Counted from the first letter of the stretch, positions 17,422 to 26,555 are shown. The stretch is 64,000 bases of DNA from Desulfitobacterium dehalogenans ATCC 51507 (GCF_000243155.2 NC_018017.1:558001-622000), one strand, 5' to 3'. Notes: generated from the letters alone by a model not told the origin. A program made the numbers and translations.

Positions 17422-18078
17422 CTACTTTTTTGCGGCGCGAATTTCATCCAAATAGTTATAGACAGAATAACGGGACACCCCAATCGCATTGGCCACGTCA
17501 TCGACAGCTCCTTTAATTAAGAAAACACCCTTTTCATCTAAAACCTCAACGATTTTTAGTTTATGCTCTTTTTGCATTAATGAAACAGGTTTGGAATACC
17601 TGGATAATGTATCGCTGATGATTTGCTCCAAGATATGGGAAATGCCACCATACTTTTCTTCGGATAAATTTTCGGTTTTATCCTCGTGAGGTATCCATTC
17701 CTCCGTAAACTTTTTCATTGCCTCTATTAATGATAGATCATAATTGATGCAAAAGCAGCCGATTACTTTACCTTGTTCATCCCGAATAAATATGTTGGAA
17801 CATTTCGTGTTTCGGCCATCTTTTAACCTGCGCGTAAAGTTGCATATATTGGGAACATTATCACCATATAACTGAAGTTGCAATTGTAATGGTTCAGTAA
17901 TGGGAGATCCAATCTGACGGCCAACCACATTGCCCGCCAAATATACGACCGAACTTTCAGGGTGAGAGAATTCATGAATAGCTATTTCGCAACTGGCACC
18001 AAGTGTTTCCGCCAAAGCATCAGCAAAAGGAACATATTGTGCAAGTTTGGGATGGATGGAGTTAAGAGCTTGACTCAT
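17422..18078 (-). CDS. DauR/YheO-like PAS-HTH transcriptional regulator
   Basis: This 218-residue protein has an N-terminal YheO-like PAS domain (SCEIAIHEFSHPESSVVYLAGN near residue 30; GKVIGCFCINYDLS near residue 105) and a C-terminal HTH (VDDVANAIGVSRYSVYNYLDEIRAAKK). Proteins of this type control D-amino-acid catabolism in several bacteria. It lies next to ridA-like, D-cysteine desulfhydrase, racemase and transporter genes, all on the other strand, so it is probably their regulator. Its ribosome site is GAGGTGATC. Confidence 0.85.
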   Translation of the reverse strand: MSQALNSIHPKLAQYVPFADALAETLGASCEIAIHEFSHPESSVVYLAGNVVGRQIGSPITEPLQLQLQLYGDNVPNICNFTRRLKDGRNTKCSNIFIRDEQGKVIGCFCINYDLSLIEAMKKFTEEWIPHEDKTENLSEEKYGGISHILEQIISDTLSRYSKPVSLMQKEHKLKIVEVLDEKGVFLIKGAVDDVANAIGVSRYSVYNYLDEIRAAKK

Positions 18079-18160
18079 TAGATCACCTCAATAAAATTAG
18101 TTCTTCAAATAGTTTAAGATAAGTTGATGATTTTAACAAGCGCTATTTATAGTTTGATCA

Positions 18161-18622
18161 ATGCACTTAATTTTCAAACTAAATTCCACCCCTTCACTTG
18201 GGAAAGTAGAATTTAGTTTGGAGAAATTAAAGGATGGAATTTACGCAGAGATGAACGACTGGATAAGAACCAATCGGCATCTGCCAGTCAGAACGATGAT
18301 CGCAGAAACCAATGCAAAACTGCGTGGCCACTACCAATACTATGGTATTACGGATAACAGCAAGAGCATCAAAACCTACTATTACCGGGCGCTCAAGGCG
18401 CTCTTCAAATGGCTCAATCGCAGAAGCCAGAAACGCAGCTACACATGGGAAGGGTTCAACAACTTGCTCAAAGTATTCCCTTTGATACAACCAAGAATTC
18501 GAGTAAGTATTTATGGTTAGCAAGACGCGAATCTTAAGATGAGGAGCCGTGTGTGTTTATCGCGCAAGCACGGATCTGTAAGGGCTCGGGCGTTGCGAGG
18601 CGCCCTTGCTACTCGACCAGTA
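18161..18622 (+). mobile_element. Group II intron remnant (maturase tail)
   Basis: Bases 18161-18520 encode the end of a group II intron reverse transcriptase: WIRTNRHLPVRTMIAETNAK, LRGHYQYYGITDNSKS and ALKALFKWLNRRSQK, which is maturase domain X. Just past the stop the DNA reads GAGCCGTGTGTGTTTATCGC then ACGGATCTGTAAGGGC and ends CTACTCGACC, as usual downstream of such genes. The catalytic YADD half and intron 5' end are missing, so the element is dead. Confidence 0.88.
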
Positions 18623-18797
18623 ATCATCCCCCCTCAGTGATTGCTAAAATTTTTTAATAATTATGCTAAAATTGTTGTAAAATATTAAAAAATATTGTAA
18701 GATAAGCTTAAAAATAACACAAGGCCATCTTAAGGAATCATTTTTTTGCTTAATCTTGTGAAAGAAATAAGATGATCAAGCGGAGGAGGTGATAACT

Positions 18798-19172
18798 TTG
18801 AAGGAGATTATTCAAACAGATGCTGCGCCGGCAGTCATGGGACCCTATGTCCAAGGCATTAAGGCGGGGAATTATGTGTTTGTTTCGAGTCAATTACCGC
18901 TGGATCCAAGCACGGGGCTGTTTCCCGAGGACATCAAAGCTCAGACTGCTCGATCCATTAAAAATGTCCAAGCTGTTCTTCGGTCAGCGGGGGCAGATTT
19001 AAATAAGGTGGTAAAGGGTACGGTTTTTTTAACGGACATCAATGATTTTGCAGCAGTTAATGAGGTTTATGCTACATTCTTTGATAAGAATCCGCCGAGC
19101 CATTCTGCCGTATAAGTTGCTGCCTTGCCAAAAGGAGCGAATATCGAAATCGAAGTCATTGCGGAGATATAA
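18798..19172 (+). pseudogene. ridA: RidA-family enamine deaminase gene, broken by one nonsense codon
   Basis: The TTG start at 18798 has GGAGGTG seven bases upstream. The product reads as RidA (GPYVQGIKAGNYVFVSSQLP near the start) up to PPSHSAV, then TAA at 19113-19115, then VAALPKGANIEIEVIAEI in the same frame to 19172. One base change (probably CAA or GAA to TAA) therefore removes the last 18 residues, including the conserved C-terminal Glu. The Arg of typical RidA before SAV is His here. RidA removes 2-aminoacrylate, which D-cysteine desulfhydrase chemistry makes, so loss beside dcyD is notable. A truncated but folded product cannot be excluded. Confidence 0.85.
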
Positions 19173-19272
19173 AATCTAAATGTCTCAACGGTACCCATGG
19201 GAACATCGTAAAGGCTAAAGCTTCCAGCAAGCTTGTGTAAAAAATAATTATAACAAGATGGAGGACATTATT

Positions 19273-20280
19273 ATGAATCTAGCACAATTTAAGCGCAGAC
19301 GTTACACAGAAGGTAAAACTCCCTTAGAATTCCTGCCCAACTTCAGCAAAGCACTGGGTGGCCCTAATATTTACATTAAAAGAGATGATCTTTTGGGGCT
19401 TACATCAGGTGGCAACAAAACGAGAAAATTGGAATTTTTGATGCAGGATGCTCTGGATCAAGGTGCCGATACCATTATTACTTGTGGAGCAGTCCAATCC
19501 AACCACTGCCGTCTTACGTTAGCCGCTGCAGTGAAAGAAGGGTTAAAATGCAGACTTGTCCTTGAAGAAAGAGTAAAAGACAGCTACAACCTTGAGGCCA
19601 GCGGTAACAACTTCCTCTTCCATGTACTGGGTGTAGAAAAGGTTTCTGTTGTTGCAGGCGGTTCCAATATGCTGGAAGCTATGCAAAAGGTAGCTAATGA
19701 ACTTGCTGCTGAAGGCAGAAAAGGATATATAGTTCCCGGCGGCGGTTCCAACCCTATTGGCACCCTGGGCTATGTCGCATGTGCTCAAGAAATTTCTGAG
19801 CAAATGTTTGAAAAAGGCATCAATTTTGACCATCTTGTCTGTGCAAGCGGCAGTGGCGGAACACACAGTGGATTACTTGTTGGATTCCAAGGCAACAACA
19901 TGAATATTCCTGTTACAGGCATCAGTGTTAACCGTTCAACTAAAGCTCAGGAAAACCTAATTTTCGATCTTGCCAATAAAACTGCAGAGAAAATAGGACT
20001 TAAAATAGCAATTTCCCGTGAAGCAGTAAAAGTTGTTGATGAATATGTCGGACCGGGATATTCTCTTCCTACCGAAACGATGGTAGAAGCAGTACAACTA
20101 CTTGCAAGAACTGAAGGAATCTTGCTTGACCCAGTTTATACTGGTAAGACAATGGCAGGGCTTATCGGATTGATTCGTCAAGGCCAATTGAAAAAAGGTG
20201 AGAATGTGGTGTTTGTACATACCGGCGGATCTCCGGCATTGTATGCCTATATGCCAACAATTCTTGGTAAGGATAAATAG
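19273..20280 (+). CDS. dcyD: D-cysteine desulfhydrase
   Basis: This 335-residue PLP enzyme of fold type II would split D-cysteine into pyruvate, ammonia and sulfide. It has the N-terminal [21 protein letters not shown] with the PLP-binding Lys, AVQSNHCRLT, and a glycine-rich CASGSGGTHSG near residue 198 that holds the phosphate. The end reads FVHTGGSPALYAY. The ATG at 19273 has GATGGAGG upstream; an earlier in-frame ATG at 19258 sits on that ribosome site. The related ACC deaminase is the alternative, but the sequence fits DcyD. A partial frameshifted copy of its 5' end lies at 22423. Confidence 0.9.
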   Translation: MNLAQFKRRRYTEGKTPLEFLPNFSKALGGPNIYIKRDDLLGLTSGGNKTRKLEFLMQDALDQGADTIITCGAVQSNHCRLTLAAAVKEGLKCRLVLEERVKDSYNLEASGNNFLFHVLGVEKVSVVAGGSNMLEAMQKVANELAAEGRKGYIVPGGGSNPIGTLGYVACAQEISEQMFEKGINFDHLVCASGSGGTHSGLLVGFQGNNMNIPVTGISVNRSTKAQENLIFDLANKTAEKIGLKIAISREAVKVVDEYVGPGYSLPTETMVEAVQLLARTEGILLDPVYTGKTMAGLIGLIRQGQLKKGENVVFVHTGGSPALYAYMPTILGKDK

Positions 20281-20307
20281 TTTAAGAAAAAGAATAAGCA
20301 ACTAATT

Positions 20308-20335
20308 GAGATGACCATCAGGGTATGGTCATCTC
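20308..20335. terminator. Hairpin after dcyD
   Basis: GAGATGACCATC pairs imperfectly with TATGGTCATCTC around a short loop. No strong T-run follows, so it may only pause transcription. Confidence 0.55.
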
Positions 20336-20393
20336 ACTCAAATCAAATTAGGGATCTTGCACAGTTCCTTAACAGGAGTGAAGAGTGTAATTT

Positions 20394-21104
20394 ATGAATA
20401 AGGTTATTGGAATTTTAGGAGGAATGGGCCCTTTAGCTACTGTGGACATGTTTAATAAAATTGTCACGTTAACAGAGGCCACTCGAGATCAAGACCATAT
20501 TCATCTTATTATTGATAATTATCCAGGAATTCCAAATCGTCTTGACTTCCTCTTAGGTGACGGGGAAAGTCCGGAGAAAGCAATGGTTGAATCAGCTCTT
20601 AAACTTCAAAGCATGGGCGCTGATGCAATTATAATGCCCTGCAATACTGCCCATTACTTTTATGATGCTATAAAAAAGCATCTCCGTATTGATTTTATTA
20701 ATATGATTGAAGAAACAGCGAAAGAGATTAAAAAAGAGAGCACTCGCTGTAAGAAAATAGGGCTGCTTGCTACAAGAGGGACTTATAATACGGGAGTCTA
20801 TGATAAGACATTTGCTTCCTATGATATGGAGGTTATTAAACCCGATGAAGAGGGACGGCAAGCTATAGCGGATTTGATTCTAGCCATCAAAGTAGGCCAA
20901 GACACCTTTGACTTGACAAGTATCTATCGCGTAATAGCTCAATTAAAAAAGAAAAATGCCGAAATTCTGGTTTTAGGCTGCACCGAATTACCTATTGCCT
21001 TTGAGAAGTTTAATATCAATGAAAAGTATATCGATCCGACAAAGATACTCGCTTGCTCTGCGATTCGATACGCCGAAAGAAAAGTGCGCGAATCCTCAAA
21101 CTAG
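20394..21104 (+). CDS. Aspartate/glutamate racemase family protein
   Basis: This 236-residue enzyme has the two-cysteine racemase layout: GILGGMGPLATVD at the N terminus, IMPCNTAHYFYD near residue 80 with the first catalytic Cys, and LGCTELPIAF near residue 198 with the second. It interconverts L- and D-forms of aspartate or a related amino acid without a cofactor. It lies between D-cysteine desulfhydrase and a dicarboxylate-type symporter, consistent with a D-amino-acid uptake and use pathway. The substrate is not fixed by sequence. Confidence 0.88.
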   Translation: MNKVIGILGGMGPLATVDMFNKIVTLTEATRDQDHIHLIIDNYPGIPNRLDFLLGDGESPEKAMVESALKLQSMGADAIIMPCNTAHYFYDAIKKHLRIDFINMIEETAKEIKKESTRCKKIGLLATRGTYNTGVYDKTFASYDMEVIKPDEEGRQAIADLILAIKVGQDTFDLTSIYRVIAQLKKKNAEILVLGCTELPIAFEKFNINEKYIDPTKILACSAIRYAERKVRESSN

Positions 21105-21154
21105 TTTTGCGTTTGTTCTTATTGACAACTAAAAATGATGATGGAGGGAAACTA

Positions 21155-22372
21155 ATGAAAAGAATAAATTTGGCCACAAAAATTTTCATCGGTTTAATCC
21201 TAGGAGTCCTCGTCGGTCTTGTTGTTCCTGCTGACTTCGCGAAGAGTTATATTCAGCCCCTTGGTGAGTTGTTTATGCGCTTAATTAAAATGGTTATTGT
21301 TCCTTTGATCTTTTCTACCCTTGTTGTAGGAGCTTCAAGTGTTGGTGATGTAAAAAAGCTTGGCCGAATGGGCGGAAAAACTGTAGCCTATTATATTAGT
21401 ACGACGGCTATCGCCATTGCTATCGGTATGACACTAGCTAATATGATTCAGCCTGGTGCTGGCATTCAAATACCAGTTGATGCAAACTATCAAGCAACTG
21501 AATCTCCAGGGATCATAGCTATGATTTTGCAAATTATTCCTGCTAATCCTTTAGAGGATTTAGTAAAAGGAAACATGTTACAGATCGTTGTCTTTGCTCT
21601 TTTTGTAGGTGTCGCGATCACCTTTGTTGGCAAAAAGGCGGAACCGGTACGCAATTTCTTTGAAGGATTCTCCGAAATAGTGTTTGTAATTACCAATTTT
21701 GTCATGGCATTAGCTCCTATTGGTGTCTTTGGTTTAATGGTCCCAGTTGTTGCTGTTCATGGTCTTGCTGTTTTGGCTCCCATGGCTAAGATCATCCTCG
21801 TTGTATTTTTGGCCTGCTTCATCCACGCAGCATTTATTTATTCGGCAGCTATTAAATTTATAGGAAAAGCTAGTCCTATCAAGTTTTATAAAGCTATGTT
21901 GCCAGCGCTCTTAGTAGCCTTTTCTACCTGTTCAAGTGCAGCCGCTTTACCTTCTACTTTTAGATCTGTGGAAGACGGCCTAGGTGTTTCTAAAGATGTA
22001 TCCAGTTTCGTGCTTTCCCTAGGATCAACCATTAACAGCGATGGCGCAGCAATTTATCAAGGTGTGGCAGCCCTATTTGTAGCACAAGTATATGGGTTGG
22101 ATTTGACAATAGCCCAACAATTCACCATCGTATTAACAGGCACACTGGCCTCCCTTGGAGCTGCCGGCGTTCCTGGTGCAGCGTTAATTATGCTGACAAT
22201 GGTTCTCTCCTCAGTTGGTCTACCTTTAGAAGGTATAGCTCTGGTAGCAGGTGTTGACCGTATTTTAGATATGGCGCGTACCACTTTAAATGTTGCCGGC
22301 GATGCTTCCGCTGCCATGATTGTTGGCAATTCTGAAAATGACCCTGTGCCTTCTGCTAATTTTTCAGTCTGA
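21155..22372 (+). CDS. Sodium/proton-dicarboxylate or amino-acid symporter (DAACS family)
   Basis: A 405-residue membrane protein from the ATG at 21155 with GGAGGG upstream. The DAACS signatures are clear: MRLIKMVIVPLIFSTLVVGA near residue 40, a serine-rich re-entrant loop FSTCSSAAALPSTF near residue 253, and the substrate/sodium segment GSTINSDGAAIYQGVAALF near residue 290, with AGVDRILDMARTTLNV near residue 365. It would import aspartate, glutamate or a C4-dicarboxylate with Na+ or H+. Its place after the racemase suggests aspartate-type substrates. Confidence 0.9.
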   Translation: MKRINLATKIFIGLILGVLVGLVVPADFAKSYIQPLGELFMRLIKMVIVPLIFSTLVVGASSVGDVKKLGRMGGKTVAYYISTTAIAIAIGMTLANMIQPGAGIQIPVDANYQATESPGIIAMILQIIPANPLEDLVKGNMLQIVVFALFVGVAITFVGKKAEPVRNFFEGFSEIVFVITNFVMALAPIGVFGLMVPVVAVHGLAVLAPMAKIILVVFLACFIHAAFIYSAAIKFIGKASPIKFYKAMLPALLVAFSTCSSAAALPSTFRSVEDGLGVSKDVSSFVLSLGSTINSDGAAIYQGVAALFVAQVYGLDLTIAQQFTIVLTGTLASLGAAGVPGAALIMLTMVLSSVGLPLEGIALVAGVDRILDMARTTLNVAGDASAAMIVGNSENDPVPSANFSV

Positions 22373-22422
22373 GTATTTTAACACAGCCAATTAGGGCGAA
22401 GACTTAGTAAGGTTTGTGCAAG

Positions 22423-22601
22423 AAATAATTATTACAAAGTGGGGGCTATTATTATGAATCTAGCACAATTTAAGCGCAGACGTTACACGGAAGGGTAAAA
22501 CCCCCTTGGAATTCCTGCCCAACTTCAGCAAAGCACTGGGCGGTCCCAATATTTACATTAAAAGAGATGATCTTTTGGGACTTACGTCAGGTGGAAACAA
22601 A
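22423..22601 (+). pseudogene. Partial duplicate of the dcyD 5' region
   Basis: This matches 19233-19419, including the ribosome site and first 49 codons of dcyD, with scattered differences. An extra G in GAAGGGTAA shifts the frame and brings a stop after eight or nine codons more. The copy ends abruptly at GGAAACAAA. It sits between the symporter and the NhaC-type gene. Confidence 0.88.
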
Positions 22602-22657
22602 GCATCGTTGCTTAATATGAATTTAAAATTTAATAATTTTTATTAGGAGGTAGCAAG

Positions 22658-24100
22658 ATGGCTAATCAAGAAGTAGAGAACAGCTATGAATTCGATGCGA
22701 GTAAAAAACTTGATATGTATGGCGGAATACTAGGTGGACTAATTCCACTGTTTGTACTAATTGGGATATTAGTCTGGCTTTCGGTTGCTGAGCGTGGAGG
22801 AACACAGGCTTTTTGGGCGGGCGGTTGGCTTGCTATCGTGGCAGGATTGTTATTTGCTAAAAATAAATTTGAATATTGTCAAGCGGTTCTCCGAGGACTA
22901 GGTGATAAGAATGGTATAGTAATTGTTACGGCTTGGTTGTTTGCTGGTGTTTTTGGCCAGTTGATGGTTGCGGGAGGTCTAGTTGAAGGTTTGCTATGGT
23001 TTGGAATGGAAGCCGGAGCAACAGGTGCAATTTTTGTCTTGGTTTCCTTCTTAGCGGCAATGATGTTTTCACTGGGAACGGGTACGAGCACGGGAACAGT
23101 ACTTGCCCTTATGCCAGTATTATACCCAGCTGGTATATTTCTTGGCGCTAATCCAGCTATGTTAGGCGCCACGATTTTAGCAGGTGCCGCCTTTGGCGAT
23201 AATTTAGCACCAGTATCTGATACTACGATTGTATCGGCGTTCACCCAAGAAGCGACAATGAAGGATGTTGTTCGTAGTCGTGCCCCTCTCTCATTGACAG
23301 CTGCCGCATTGGCCGTAATACCAATAATGATATTTGGCGGTGGCGGCACAGTATCGAATTTACCTGAAATAGCAGCAACGGTTGACCCACGTGGACTCCT
23401 TATGTTGGCTAGCTTTGCAGTCGTTGTCGTCTTGGCTCTAAAAGGAAGGCATATTGTAGAGTCTTTGATTTGGGGAAACATTTGCGCAGCAATTATAGCG
23501 ATGTTAACGGGCAAAATGGTACCTTCAGTATTATTTCACATTCCCGCTCAAAGAGGGGAATCAACAGGATTAATTGAAAAAGGGATTTCTGGTGTAACCG
23601 GAGCGATAATATTTGCCCTTCTCGTGTTAGCCGTAACTCAGATATTAGTAGAAAGTGGAGTTATGAATAGCATATTAAAATGGGCTGAAAAGACAATCGC
23701 TAAAACCGTTAGGCAAGCGGAATTATCAATTATTTTTGTAACAATCATAGCATCGATTCCAATTGCAGCAAATGCACCAGCAGAATTACTCGTTGGTCCA
23801 AGTTTCGTAAAACCAATTGGTAAGAAATTTAACCTAGCTCCTGCAAGGCGGGCTAATCTCATGGACTGTGCAGTATGTTCGATGTTCTTTACCTTGCCCT
23901 GGCATATTTGTGTTATTGTTTGGTATGGGGCTATGTCTTCCGCTGCTCAGGCATTTAATCTTCCATTGCCATCGATTTGGACGGCTTTAATGAATCCATA
24001 TAACTGGACTTTATTAGCGGTTCTGTTTTTCTCAGTATTTACTGGATGGAATCGTAAATACGAAACCCCAGCCGCTTCGAAGAATTCTGTTCAAGCTTAA
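22658..24100 (+). CDS. NhaC-family Na+/H+ antiporter
   Basis: This 480-residue membrane protein has about eleven hydrophobic segments. NhaC-family signatures include SLGTGTSTGTVLALMPVLYP near residue 130, GAAFGDNLAPVSDTTIVSAF near residue 182, and a late IASIPIAANAPAELLVGPSF stretch. It exchanges sodium for protons or, in some relatives, moves organic acids. The ribosome site is AGGAGG nine bases upstream. It ends the D-amino-acid cluster, so coupling Na+ export to the Na+-driven symporter is plausible. Confidence 0.88.
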   Translation: MANQEVENSYEFDASKKLDMYGGILGGLIPLFVLIGILVWLSVAERGGTQAFWAGGWLAIVAGLLFAKNKFEYCQAVLRGLGDKNGIVIVTAWLFAGVFGQLMVAGGLVEGLLWFGMEAGATGAIFVLVSFLAAMMFSLGTGTSTGTVLALMPVLYPAGIFLGANPAMLGATILAGAAFGDNLAPVSDTTIVSAFTQEATMKDVVRSRAPLSLTAAALAVIPIMIFGGGGTVSNLPEIAATVDPRGLLMLASFAVVVVLALKGRHIVESLIWGNICAAIIAMLTGKMVPSVLFHIPAQRGESTGLIEKGISGVTGAIIFALLVLAVTQILVESGVMNSILKWAEKTIAKTVRQAELSIIFVTIIASIPIAANAPAELLVGPSFVKPIGKKFNLAPARRANLMDCAVCSMFFTLPWHICVIVWYGAMSSAAQAFNLPLPSIWTALMNPYNWTLLAVLFFSVFTGWNRKYETPAASKNSVQA

Positions 24101-24132
24101 TCCCGTTTCAGCACAGAAGGAACAGTCTAATC

Positions 24133-24168
24133 GACAAACGAGTTTTGATTATCGAAACTCGTTTGTCA
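24133..24168. terminator. Terminator after the antiporter gene
   Basis: GACAAACGAGTTT pairs with AAACTCGTTTGTC, a strong 13-bp stem shortly after the stop codon. Confidence 0.8.
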
Positions 24169-24407
24169 TTATGGTCAATTTCAAAGTTCTGAGTTGCAAA
24201 GTAGTTCATAAAAGACTGTTCACTGGCCAATATTATATATGGTCAATCATTAGCATTGCATTAAAAACTAATCAGTTTGTCAAGAAAAGTTTGTGACATT
24301 TCCATATTTTTACCATGCCGTTTGTTTACAGAATTTTGCTACTGGAGTGATATGATTTTTGTACAGTCAGAAAACTCGTAATTCTGGTAAATAATAACCA
24401 CTAAGAA

Positions 24408-24890
24408 ACTGGACAGTGAAGAGTTCTCCTTAAAAATTACCAGGAATCCGAGAATTCGTCCAAAGGCGAGTAATCTTCGGCCATTTGTTCGGTGCGATCG
24501 GCATTCTGGCCGATTCCCCACTCAAAGTGGTTCTGTCTGCCTCTGTTCATGAACCTGCAAGACGGCGTCAAAACGATTTTGGGTTGGGAGGACTCCGCAA
24601 GCCCAACGGCAGGATTCCCATGTCGTGCAAATGATCGCTCAAGCCTTCACCGCCGCCCGTTCGTTTGGCGGGGCCTTGCTTCTGCTGGACCGCTACTTTC
24701 TGAGTGTTCCGGCACTCCGGCGTTTGCATGAAGGCCATCGTACCGGCCCATTTGCGGCAGTCGATTTTTCGACGGTTTGCCCAAAGCAGACACCTTTCGG
24801 TAACCCAAATTATTCGTTCCAAGCAAGATTTGCCCTCTGCTGACGCAGATTCATGGGCTTCTTAAGGCTGAAAACTTTTCACTGTCCAGT
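24408..24890. mobile_element. Internally deleted insertion sequence
   Basis: Inverted ends ACTGGACAGTGAA (24408-24420) and TTCACTGTCCAGT (24878-24890) bound the element, with further similarity just inside. Between them, fragments in different frames read WFCLPLFMNLQDGVKTILGW and HVVQMIAQAFTAARSFGGAL then LLLDRYFLSVPALRRLHEGH, a DDE-type transposase core. At 483 bases it is far shorter than an intact element and frameshifted, so it could move only with help from a related transposase. The IS family is not certain. Confidence 0.8.
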
Positions 24891-24959
24891 GATAATCTAA
24901 TGCTCTTTATTCATTTTCTGTAGTGCCAACTCTACCTATGCTGAGAATCAAAAAATACG

Positions 24960-25022
24960 AGAACGCCGTTTCCTGAGAGCAAAGTCGTGGTCATTCAGGA
25001 TGATGGCTGTGAGTGTGAATAA
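24960..25022 (+). pseudogene. Degenerate copy of the 55-residue gene's 3' end
   Basis: This matches 16438-16500 (PFPESKAVVIQDEGCDYD) at most positions, but the 5' half is absent and the frame is altered at its start. A repeat copy follows 43 bases later, as at the first locus. Confidence 0.7.
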
Positions 25023-25065
25023 GGAAGTTTGGGCTCTGATTGGAAAAACTAACGAAAATCGGCTT

Positions 25066-25103
25066 TGTTCCCAAACGCGACAACGTTGTCGTGTTTGGGG
25101 ACA
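25066..25103 (+). repeat. 38-nt palindromic repeat, copy 2
   Basis: Same core and the same GTTTGGGGACA outer arm as copy 1. The left arm begins TGTTCCC, giving one wobble pair. Confidence 0.88.
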
Positions 25104-25207
25104 TCCTATGCCCACTGTAAGCCCCCCTTGCCAAGGCAGGAAAAAGCAGATCATGGTGGAAGTAACAGAAGAAGGATTCATAAATAACTGGAAAGAAGGT
25201 TGAGTTC

Positions 25208-25807
25208 ATGAACGCTGTGCCTTTTCACCCGCCTACGGATTATTACTGCAAAGAGTTGGCTCCTCTGGACGAAGAGATCTGTTCCCTCCTTGCCAAGCGC
25301 AAAGAGCTGTCCAATCAAAATCCCGGTTTTCCTGATCCGGACCTGATTTCCCACTGGAGCCAAGCCTTCGTCCTTAAGGAAGATTGGTTGCGCATAGTTT
25401 TTGCTCATTTGCACAGTGAGAAGCATATCCATGTACCGGTAGAGCCGATCGATTTTTTGAAATTTATTCCCGTTTTAAGATCAGTGACCGTTGATAAATT
25501 GTCTCATACTGTAACCTATATAAAGCAATACAGCAATGCCAGTATTGTGCATATTGAAACTGAAATGATCACCTCTGAACCTTTTGTCCATCTGGGACAT
25601 GCGATGTTTGAACTGTCTATTGCACCGGAATATCTATGCACCCTAAACAGAGGAAGCGGTTCAGATAAAACAATTCAGCATTCCTTCGTGGTGACACCGT
25701 CCTTGCCGGACGATATCAGTGAGGTGGAATTTCATTTAAGTGTTAAACCTTTGCCGGAGCCGGAATTTCAGAGGGTTCTGCTTAAAGAAATTACTGTGAC
25801 CATTTAA
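25208..25807 (+). CDS. Conserved hypothetical protein (199 residues)
   Basis: I do not recognise a named family. The N terminus (CKELAPLDEEICSLLAKRKELS) resembles the first helix of chorismate-mutase-like folds. The rest is beta-rich (VTYIKQYSNASIVHIETEMI; EVEFHLSVKPLPEPEF). There is no signal peptide or membrane span. AAGGTTGAG before the ATG is the ribosome site. Part of this gene is fused to another repeat copy at 16574, showing the locus was once duplicated. Confidence 0.65.
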   Translation: MNAVPFHPPTDYYCKELAPLDEEICSLLAKRKELSNQNPGFPDPDLISHWSQAFVLKEDWLRIVFAHLHSEKHIHVPVEPIDFLKFIPVLRSVTVDKLSHTVTYIKQYSNASIVHIETEMITSEPFVHLGHAMFELSIAPEYLCTLNRGSGSDKTIQHSFVVTPSLPDDISEVEFHLSVKPLPEPEFQRVLLKEITVTI

Positions 25808-25856
25808 ATCAAGTCATCGTCAGGCGGCAACTCGCTGTAGAGTGAAACAAGAGGCT

Positions 25857-25894
25857 TATCCAGGAATGCGACAACGTTGTCGTGTTCTTGGACA
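25857..25894 (+). repeat. 38-nt palindromic repeat, copy 3
   Basis: The core GCGACAACGTTGTCG is kept, while the outer arm is CCAGGAAT paired with GTTCTTGG, a different sequence that still pairs. The flank GGACAGGTTTTGTGCAGG is shared with copy 4. Confidence 0.88.
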
Positions 25895-26001
25895 GGTTTT
25901 GTGCAGGTATCTGCACCACTCAGGCACAAATTTAAGTGGGATTATCTGAGTTATATGTGGTATAATTATAATTGTTAATATATGTAAGAGAGGTGCGCGC
26001 T

Positions 26002-26175
26002 ATGACTTTAGCGGAAAAGCTTCTAAAAGACTTTGAGCAGTTGACTGAAGAAAAAAAGAAAGAAGTCATTGAATTTGTTGAATTCATAAAGTCCAAAGAG
26101 CAAAGAGAAATTGAAACTCTAATGGAAACAGTTATTAATGAAAATCGAGAAGCGCTTGAGGAGTTAGCAAAGTGA
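26002..26175 (+). CDS. Small antitoxin-like protein (57 residues)
   Basis: An almost all-helical, Lys/Glu-rich protein (LLKDFEQLTEEKKKEVIEFV then EFIKSKEQREIETLMETVIN) resembling DUF2281-type antitoxins. Its TGA overlaps the GTG of a Doc-like toxin pseudogene, the usual antitoxin-first arrangement. The toxin is broken, so this is probably an orphan antitoxin. The ribosome site is GAGAGG. Confidence 0.7.
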   Translation: MTLAEKLLKDFEQLTEEKKKEVIEFVEFIKSKEQREIETLMETVINENREALEELAK

Positions 26176-26555
26176 TCAGGGTTCTAAGTATTGAAAATAT
26201 TATTCTTTTCCACGAGAAAAATTATTAAAGAAACGGGTGGCTCTAACGGAGTAAGAGATATTTGACTTATAGAGAGTGCTCTGAATAGGCCTTTTATGAC
26301 TTATGATGGTAGAGATTTGTATTCAAGTAATATTGAAAAGATTGCAGTTACAATGCACAGCTTAATCAACAATCACGGATTTGTTGATGGAAATAAAAGA
26401 ATTGGTATTGCGGTAATGCTTATACTACTTAAGATGAATAAGTAATGATAACTTATACTCAGGATGAGCTGATTGATTTAGGTTTAGAGACAGCAGAAGG
26501 GACAATTGATGAAGAGGATATAATTAACTGGATAAAGGAACACATTAGAGACTAA
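26172..26555 (+). pseudogene. Doc/Fic-type toxin, decayed
   Basis: Pieced together across frames it reads MIRVLSIENIILFHEK, a frameshift near 26220, IKETGGSNGVRDI with a stop, then LIESALNRPFMTYDGRDLYS, and the Fic motif HGFVDGNKR near 26380, then stops before ITYTQDELIDLGLETAEGTI. The Doc motif is intact but at least one frameshift and two stop regions break it. It overlaps the antitoxin-like gene by four bases. Confidence 0.88.

Noticed and set aside
20281-20397. Amber stop of dcyD with 38 further open codons
   Set aside because: The extension runs through a hairpin and shows no conserved protein sequence, so pyrrolysine read-through is not supported here.
22879-23514. Minus-strand open frame of 211 codons opposite the NhaC gene
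   Set aside because: Antisense shadow of the antiporter's hydrophobic codons; no start site or motif.
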